This document shows positions 57,177 through 64,000 of a stretch of DNA of 64,000 nt, in pieces. Below the pieces are notes generated by a model. It searched no databases. It was not told where the DNA came from and was given only the letters and a program-made list of their open reading frames with translations. Position numbers and translations under genes: made by a program. The first letter of the stretch is position 1. Each line of letters begins with the position of its first letter. The stretch covers positions 63,724,727 to 63,788,726 of the forward strand of contig JAKGHH010000007.1 of the NCBI GenBank assembly GCA_022828595.1, in the 5' to 3' direction. The DNA is from Nelumbo lutea (taxonomy: Eukaryota; Streptophyta; Magnoliopsida; Proteales; Nelumbonaceae).

Positions 57177-58490
57177 AACATGGGTCAAAACATAGAGGTT
57201 GACATGACCAACGGAATTCTCTAACATGGGTCAAAGCATAATTATTGACATGACCAATGGAATTTTATGATGAGAGCCACCGAAAACTGGTTCTAAGATA
57301 AAATTGCTAAAGCTAGATCTGGGATAAAACTACTAAAACTGGATATAGGATAAAATTGCAAAAAACTGGACCAAAGTAAATCTATCACTAGGAAAAACAT
57401 GTCAAAGGAAACCAAATCATTCATTAAGACAGAGGTTCAAAATTCTTGCAAAGCACCATCATAAAACACCACCATTTTGAAAGATTTTAGTGATTTCTTT
57501 TAGACACAACACAATGTCAAATAAGAGCTTCAAATATTATTTATCATTCATTCCATTCTTTCTTTTCTTTTTCATCATTTTTTTTGTTTTTTTCTTTTTT
57601 CCCTAATTTTTTTATAATTATTTATATTATCTCTATTTATTCAATTAAAACTAGTGTTGATAAAAGAAAGAAGTTTTACAAACGAGATTTCTAACGTGGG
57701 TCAAGGCATAGAGGCTAATATAACCAACAAGATTTTTTGACACGGGTCAAAGCATATAGGCAGACATGACGAATAGAAAACAGATGCAAGTGAAAGCGTA
57801 AAGGCTGACATGACCAACGAAAAATAAATGTGGGTCAAAGCACAGAGGCTGAGATGACTGATGGAATTTCTAACATGGGCCAGAGCATAGAGACTGACAT
57901 GACCAACAAAATTTCTGATGCTCATCGCATAGGGGCTGACATGACCAATGGAATTTTCTAATGCGGGTCAAAGCATAGAGGCTGACATGACTGACGAAAT
58001 TTCTTGATGCGGGTAAAAGCATAGAGGCTGACATGACCAACGGGATTTTCCGACGTGAGTCAAAGCATAGAGGCTGACATAACCAACGTAAGACAGATGC
58101 GGGCCAAAGCATAAAGGCTAACAAGACCAACGGAATTTCTGACGTGGGTCAAAGCATAGAGGCTGAGATGACCAACGGAAAACCGACGTGGGTCAAAGCA
58201 TAAAGGCTGACTTGACCAATGGAATTTTTGACATATGCCAAAGCATAGAGGCTGACATGACCAATAGAATTTCTGATGCGGGTCAAAGCATAGAGGCTGA
58301 CATGACCAATGGAAGAAAGACACGGGTCAAGGCATAGAGGCTGACATGACTAGCGGGATTTTTGACGCAGGTCAAAGCATAGAGGCTAACATGACCAAAG
58401 AAAGACAGACTCGGGTAAGGCATAGATGCTAACATGACCAGTGGGATTTCTAATGCAGGTCAAAGCATAGAGGATGCAATGACCAATTGA
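57177..58490. repeat. Minisatellite, ~20 units of ~44 bp
   Basis: The unit is close to GGGTCAAAGCATAGAGGC followed by TGACATGACCAAYGG and a variable spacer. Two units lie at 57181-57270 and about eighteen lie almost without gap at 57697-58490. The gap (57270-57690) is AT-rich with an (T)n-rich stretch at 57550-57615. Units differ from one another by 10-30 percent by eye. On the minus strand several frames stay open across many units, giving repeated SHVSLYALT-like peptides. I regard this as a by-product of repetition. Confidence 0.85.
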
Positions 58491-58672
58491 AACCATCGTG
58501 GATATCATCAATAAATTAGGATTTAGATACTTTAACTGACAAATCTTCAATCAAATTATGAACTAGGGAAGCAGAACACCGAAGTGTAAGATAAACACTT
58601 GGAGAGATTTTTGAAAGATAGGGCAATGGTTTGCACGAAAGAGTTCGAAATAACCAACATGTAAACCAAAGG
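58491..58672. other. Short unassigned stretch before LTR I
   Basis: AT-rich, no repeat unit, no frame. It ends in CCAAAGG before the TGTTAGAC of LTR I. Confidence 0.4.
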
Positions 58673-60592
58673 TGTTAGACAGTTTTGTATGCCCTTAGCT
58701 CCAATCCGATTTGATGTACTTTTGATTATTAGTGTAAATAAATAAAGTGCATGTTTGATTCATGTTGTTTGGTATAATTCTGTGTAAGACCCTTAAACTG
58801 GATGCTTAATGAGACTCGTGTTAGTTTTAAATATTCACAGCCGTTGGATAAGTCTGGGGAGATTTATCCTGCCAAGGCTGATACTGGTGTGCTGCCAAGT
58901 GTTGGGATGGGCCTGTCTCGGCCATCAGGGTAAGACACAAGGCACATGAAGTATGGGATTACTTGAATCCTTGAACTTGACCAAATTTTCAGTATTGCCC
59001 TGGACCTTGGAGATAGATGGGCAAAACTGGAAAGTTACACCTGACCCCTAGACTCGATTATGATGTTTCACTAGGTGTTGGATTGGGCTGTCTTTAATAT
59101 GCCAATCAGTGAGATCCTTAGAGGGGGTCAAAACCTGGGCATGTTGGAACAGTCTGAGAATTCATCTGAGTGGGTGATCATAGTGACAGGATCAACCCCT
59201 TTGTTGGGCAAAGGTAATGATCGGGAATGCACTCTCTCTAATGGAAACCAAAATGCCGACAGTTGATTTCAATCGTTGGAATTTGTTTTTGCAAAATTTA
59301 TATATATATATATATATATGATATATAGATATTTCCGGTTTCAAGTTGTTTGCAAATGGTTTTAATTCCCGGGATCCATGTGAGTAGAGAGTGCAACACT
59401 GTTCCTTGTAGCCGAGGGAGAGGTCATCTCTTGTTGGATAGTGTTTGATCATTATGGGCTGAGAGGTTAAGTGTAAGGCCATTTAGGGTAATGCCTGATG
59501 GATTAATCTTGCATCTGCCCTCAGTCCCTAGGTTTTTATAAGATGGCTTGGCCCAGGGACCACTTTGTGTAAGTGTTGGGCCCATAGAGTCCATGTGATG
59601 GGCTTAAGGGGTTCACTGGGTTTTCCAGTGAATTCGGATAGGCCTTGTAATGAAGGTTGGGCCGAACCCATGTGGCTGATGTGTAGATCAATGCTTGGGT
59701 CCCATGCCATACAAAGAAGCCCAACTGGGCAGCAGTTTGGAAGACAATTGACCACTTAATATATAATGGGCCTAAAGCCCATTTCGAACTAGGCTGATTT
59801 GATCAGTCATACTTAAGGGGGCGGATCTGGGATTAGGATAAGCCAAAAGGATTGGGTCTTGACCCTATCCACTCTTGGAGACCAGATTCAAATCCTCTTG
59901 ATAAGACCAGGAGTAGGCTGATCTGATCTGCAAATAGGATCAAGAAGACTCCCTATCGAAATACAGATTTGGATTGGGAGAACTCCTAATGAGATTAGGA
60001 GGTTTCTTGATCACCAAGAAAGAGGGAGAAACCCATTCAAATTACAAGAATTCGAACCCTTAGGGTTTTAGCAGAATACCTCTGCAATCTTGAGATAGGA
60101 TCTCTAAGAACTCTAGAGAAGAATATAGCAGTTCGCCATCTTCTTCTCTAACCTTCTCCCCAGCAGCCGCCGCCATATTTTCTTCTGCTAGTTCGAGTTC
60201 TCAGTGAGAGAACATCAAGAAAGGTTCTTGATCGATTTTTGGTGCACATTGCTTCCATCAAGTTCTTCAAAAGAACCTGGTTCGTGGGACGAACACTGCT
60301 GGTTCGGCTCCATCATCGCTGTGTCATCTTCAGTGGGAGTTGATCTTTGTTCTCTTCTTTGGGCGTGAACACCAACGTTGGGAGATACTGCTTCTCCGGA
60401 TCAGGTATAACCCTTCCCTTCTTTTTTGGTTCAGATCTGGTTCAGTCATGGTTCGAGTAGATCCTTGAATATTGTATCCTAAATTTAGGGAATATGATTC
60501 CCAATTGGAAGAAAGGTGGGAAATTTTTGAAAGTTGCCCCCCCCAATTCCGCAATCTTTTGGCGTCCATACGATGGATCCACCATTCTTTTA
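58673..60592 (+). mobile_element. Copia element I, 5' LTR
   Basis: It starts TGTTAGACAGTTTTG and ends TCTTTTA (1920 bp; the final CA has become TA), followed after one base by an intact TGGTATCAGAGC (60594-60605). A short (TA)n lies at 59298-59320. No clear TATA box is found in the region where A, B and D have one (about 59990-60030). The full length and intact primer site show it is the 5' LTR of an element, not a solo. Confidence 0.9.
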
Positions 60593-61914
60593 GTGGTATC
60601 AGAGCCACAGGTTCGAATCTTGAACCAAGAAAATCAGATCTGAACCTGCGCAAATGGGCAGAAGCTGTTCTACCCGGATTTGCGCAGATTGTTTTCTTTA
60701 TTTCAAGAAATTGTTTCTTGATGTGGGCGAGTGATCTGAAATTAATCTTTGTTAAATCCAAAATTTATTTTGAATTGTTCTTAATTTTATTTCTTGATTT
60801 AATGGACTATTCGTACATGGAGATCGAAGTGCGGATTGTCTGCGCAATCTTTATTTGCAGTTTCTATTCTATTCGGTCTGTAAAATATTTTATTTTATTT
60901 TTTTTAGACTGAATGTATAGGATTCAATCATGAATGTAATTAATTAATAGAAATTAGATTTCTGTAATTTTATTTTCTTGATTGGAGAAGGCGACAACTA
61001 CTGGAGATGTGCAGATCGTGATATCGTCATCTGCGTTTGGCAGATGCTGAATTCGGACTGTGTTTTGCAGTTTGATGTGTTGCGACCATGGGCCATAAGC
61101 ATTTGGCCCATGATGATTCGTTAGTGGCTCTTACACACACCTTGGCTGAATGCACAACATTGCCATGGAGTCCCATATGGTCATTGGATGACCCTTTCCT
61201 TTAATGGTGGGCCCCATAACCCTGAAAAGGGATACATATGGAAACCCTAGCCGATTTGGGCCACCATGAAATCTAACTTTATGAAAGTCAGTGGGAGCCA
61301 CTTTGGTGTGACCTAGATTAACTAGGGTGTAATTTTCTGTTCCCTCCAGCAAATATGAATGCATGTGATAGGGAGACCCATATGATGGACTCTTTAAAGG
61401 CCTTCCCTCATTAGCACAATGATGGGTCCTTCAGTACTGAGAAACACACCATAAAATTGCGCTGTCCATTTTCCGTTGAATCTGTCAAAGTGTTTCATAA
61501 GATGATTGGGGCGTCATAGACTGACGTGGGAGGGGCTTCACCAGAAAATGGGAACTCTCTCACAGTACCTTGGCGTAACCTGAATATGATGGGTAAGCAC
61601 TCATTGGATAGAAAGGTTTACCTGAAAATGGCTCTGAACCTTGTCTAACAGAGGCCAAAGGGAAACTCATGCAATGAGTGGATGTGATCCGTCATAGAAA
61701 GGTGGTGGGGTTATGCAGCTGAAACAGTTGGCTCCACGCACCCTATGTGATTTCCCCCATTCCCAGAGACATTTCATCATCTCCGTCACTAAGATAGGAG
61801 GGAAATCTCAGAGATGAACAAATGGAAATGGAACATAGATTAAAAGACATATCTATGTAGGTAACATGAATCAAACTAAGGTTGTGGTCTAACGTTTTGC
61901 TTTTTTACCATAAA
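60593..61914 (+). mobile_element. Copia element I leader
   Basis: Non-coding leader starting at the initiator tRNA-Met primer site and closely matching the leaders of B and C. Shared landmarks are GGGCCATAAGCATTTGGCCC (about 61088), GATTGGGGCGTCATAGAC (about 61504) and GCAGCTGAAACAGTTGGC (about 61716). Confidence 0.8.
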
Positions 61915-62387
61915 ATGGAAAATAGACAATTTGCAAAGCTCCTAGATGATAACAAGCTTAAGGGCCCAAACTATGCCAACTGGTACAGAAACCTTATGCT
62001 GGTCTTGACTTCCGAGAAACTGGACAAGGTAGTGAAAATCCTGCACCGGAACGTCCGGGAGACAGGGCTTCTGAGACCCGAAGGAGGGATTTTCAAGATT
62101 GGGAGAATAAAAACTCCCTAGCCCGCTACTATGTCATTACCTCCCTGGACAATCCAATACAGAGGCAGTTTGATCAGATCGAACTGGCCAAGGACATATT
62201 GGACAGTTTAAAGACGATGTACGAGGAGCAGAACCGTTCTACTCGACAAAAGGTCTTGAACTTGTTCATGACCGCACAGATGTCCAAGGGGCAGAAGGTT
62301 CATGACCATTGTCTTCAGATGATGGGCTACATCAACGAACTAGAAGCTCTTGGATCCGGGCTAGATCTTGGCACTCAAGTAGATTCC
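61915..62387 (+). pseudogene. Copia element I gag, cut by element H
   Basis: It begins MENRQFAKLLDDNKLKGPNYANW with LVLTSEKLDK. A one-base deletion near 62036 (four A where element C has five before TCCTGC) shifts the frame. In the new frame it continues with TMYEEQNRSTRQK, MTAQMSKGQK and GYINELEALGSG until GTAGATTCC, where the LTR of element H begins. The rest of this element is outside the window. Confidence 0.85.
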
Positions 62388-63938
62388 TGACGGGTTGTCG
62401 AAGCCCTCAAAATTAGTACTAGTCTCACAATAAGATATTTGCAGTAAAAGTGGAACTAGTTCGAATCCCACAGGGAGCTAACAATAATCTCTTACCTGAA
62501 TGGATAATATTACTGTGTGGGAAAATTAAATACTGAAATTAAAAGAAGAAATAACAAACTTAAACAAACAAGAGAAATTAGTCTTATCGAATTTTGGTTC
62601 AAGGGTTCGGTTTAGCCAATTGTTCATCGATCCTAGGTAACCCTAGTAATCTTGCGATTCAAGCATTTAACCTTAGATTTATTAGGATAACCTTAATAAA
62701 CCTTGTGTTTTCCTAATTCAGCTGATCAAAACCAGCATTCGATCAACACTTATCACTACTCAACTGGGTACGATAGCATTCCATATTAACCAGTGATAGC
62801 ATTAAGATTTGTGAAAACAGTTAAACCAAAACAACAATAATTGAGATAACTGCAATTATTGAATCTTGTTCCATCGATTCCTTTTAGGTTAAACCATGTC
62901 AATACATTGGTCAAAGGCTTTCATGAACAATTGACTCAAAAAAATATTAACTTAATTGCTACTTGTACCACTATTCGTGACAATTATGGATCACCGAAAT
63001 CATGGATAGCAGTAGGAAAATCAACATTAATTCATTTTGTCAAATTAATTAACATCAACATCCAATAAAAATATGCACAAGAATCAATGAATACTTGAAT
63101 TAGAAAACAAGAACTTAAAATTAAATATAGAACCTCACAATGACTCAATCAAACCTCCCCCCTTGAACCAGAAATGAGAAGTTTAACTGCTTATGATCTT
63201 CGAACCCTCCATGCGTTTCTTCTCTATGGCCAAACTGTTCTCTTGGTAGCTTGAGTTGCTTAGTGATCTCATGGATCTTGAAGTGAGTGATGCTAGAGCT
63301 GGTCCGCCCCCTCTTTATATAGCTGAGGGAGATGGCTGTTTTCCAACTCCTTCTAGGAGATTAACCTTAGCTAGATAGTCCTGATCTTCTTTGAACTAAT
63401 CCTATCCTATCTCTTATCTAGTGATCTAATCTAATCTTCTTATCTTTATAGGATTACATTCAGAAATTTAAATCTAATAAGACTCTCTTTCTAGAGGTTA
63501 TATTCGAAATTGTTACTCTCGGCTCTTGAATTCAAGTTGGGCTGCTTTAAAACTTAGGCTGCTAAAAGGCTCTTCTACGAATTGGGCTTTAGTTGTGAAA
63601 TGGGCTTTGCTATGAACTTGCTCCGACTTCGGGCCAGGTTTCGTCTTCAATGTGTACTGAATCTGTCAAAACCCAAAACATAAAAGTTGTGGATATTTCT
63701 TTCATCTTTCTTATTCCTCTTGAATTGTCCAATTCTGAGTGTGGAATTGAGAGTTATGCCGAGATAATTGACTATTGCCGAAACTATGCAAAATCATTTG
63801 AATTGCCCTGTTTTCTTCCAATTGCCTTCTTTCTTGCCCTGAATTGAAATACAAGAGTAATGAGTCCATTTAAGTACTAAATTAATGTAAAAGAGTGAAT
63901 AATTGGGGATAAAAATGGGGTTCTTTTTTGTCTCATCA
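62388..63938 (-). mobile_element. Athila-type element H, 3' LTR
   Basis: On the minus strand it runs from TGATGAGACAAAAAAGAACC (complement of 63938 downward) to CGACAACCCGTCA at 62388, 1551 bp. It has a TATA box (CTATATAAAGAGG, about 63310-63322). It is the same family as J and G. Because internal sequence follows on its upstream side, it is the 3' LTR of an element that continues past the window. Confidence 0.9.
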
Positions 63939-64000
63939 AATCCCCCACACTTAAACTTTGCCCATCCTTGGGCAAGACAAAATTCAAACAAAAATAAAAC
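63939..64000 (-). mobile_element. Athila-type element H, 3' internal end and polypurine tract
   Basis: On the minus strand it reads GTCTTGCCCAAGGATGGGCA, then TTTAAGTGTGGGGGATT and the LTR. This is the same signature as the ends of the two tail copies of element F (CGAGGAC..., TTTAAGTGTGGGGGG). It shows the element extends to the right of the window. Confidence 0.85.

Noticed and set aside
57701..58323. Overlapping minus-strand frames that seem to encode a repetitive Cys/Leu-rich protein
   Set aside because: They only reflect a ~44 bp repeat that happens to lack stops in some frames. The peptides change frame from unit to unit and no start, domain or codon bias supports a gene.

Overview
This is nuclear DNA from a flowering plant. 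The evidence is a plant-specific host gene, plant Ty1/copia and Ty3/gypsy (Athila-type) retrotransposons, a plant LINE with an RNase H tail, MITEs, and a degenerate organelle-type elongator tRNA-Met. It does not look like a grass (AT-rich spacers, element types), but I cannot name the species. About two thirds of the window is identifiable transposable element. Only one host protein-coding gene is convincing: a 412-residue serine-rich protein on the minus strand at 20887-22125, apparently intact.

Layout. 1-2117: remnants of gypsy LTRs. 2118-8289: gene-poor, AT-rich DNA with microsatellites, a MITE and a ~730 bp foldback (7255-7983). 8290-8728: probable organelle-derived insertion carrying a tRNA-Met relic. 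8729-15293: a 5'-truncated LINE whose RNase H region is split by a copia solo LTR (12896-14888). 15767-17697: three consecutive elements with inverted ends. 20887-22453: the host gene, with an overlapping upstream ORF and an inverted G-box/ABRE pair. 23077-25230: a Tourist-type MITE, a 31-bp-arm hairpin and a repeat-rich AT block.

25231-56185 is a stack of nested retrotransposons. Copia element B (5' LTR 25231, 3' LTR 39756) was entered by copia element C (29570-38092), whose leader holds a gypsy solo LTR, J (32107-33632). B's 3' LTR is cut at 40750 by gypsy element E. E's gag-protease junction was entered by Athila-type element F (43808-52570). F's 3' LTR was entered by copia solo LTR K (49705-51647). 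E ends in a reverse-oriented gypsy fragment G (54010-55131), joined to a copia LTR fragment D (55158-56185). 56186-58672 carries an ~44 bp minisatellite. 58673 to the window end is a further copia element (I), whose gag is broken by an Athila-type element (H) running off the window.

No element looks autonomous. Coding regions carry in-frame stops, many at Trp, Gln or Arg codons as expected from C-to-T decay, plus frameshifts and deletions. F has gag and protease but no reverse transcriptase or integrase, and its 5' LTR has lost the TATA region. The LINE lacks the catalytic FADD block of its reverse transcriptase. I did not find a clearly new biological system. The most interesting items are the gag-protease-only Athila derivative with a duplicated 3' tail, the long foldbacks, the minisatellite, and the uORF/G-box arrangement of the single host gene.
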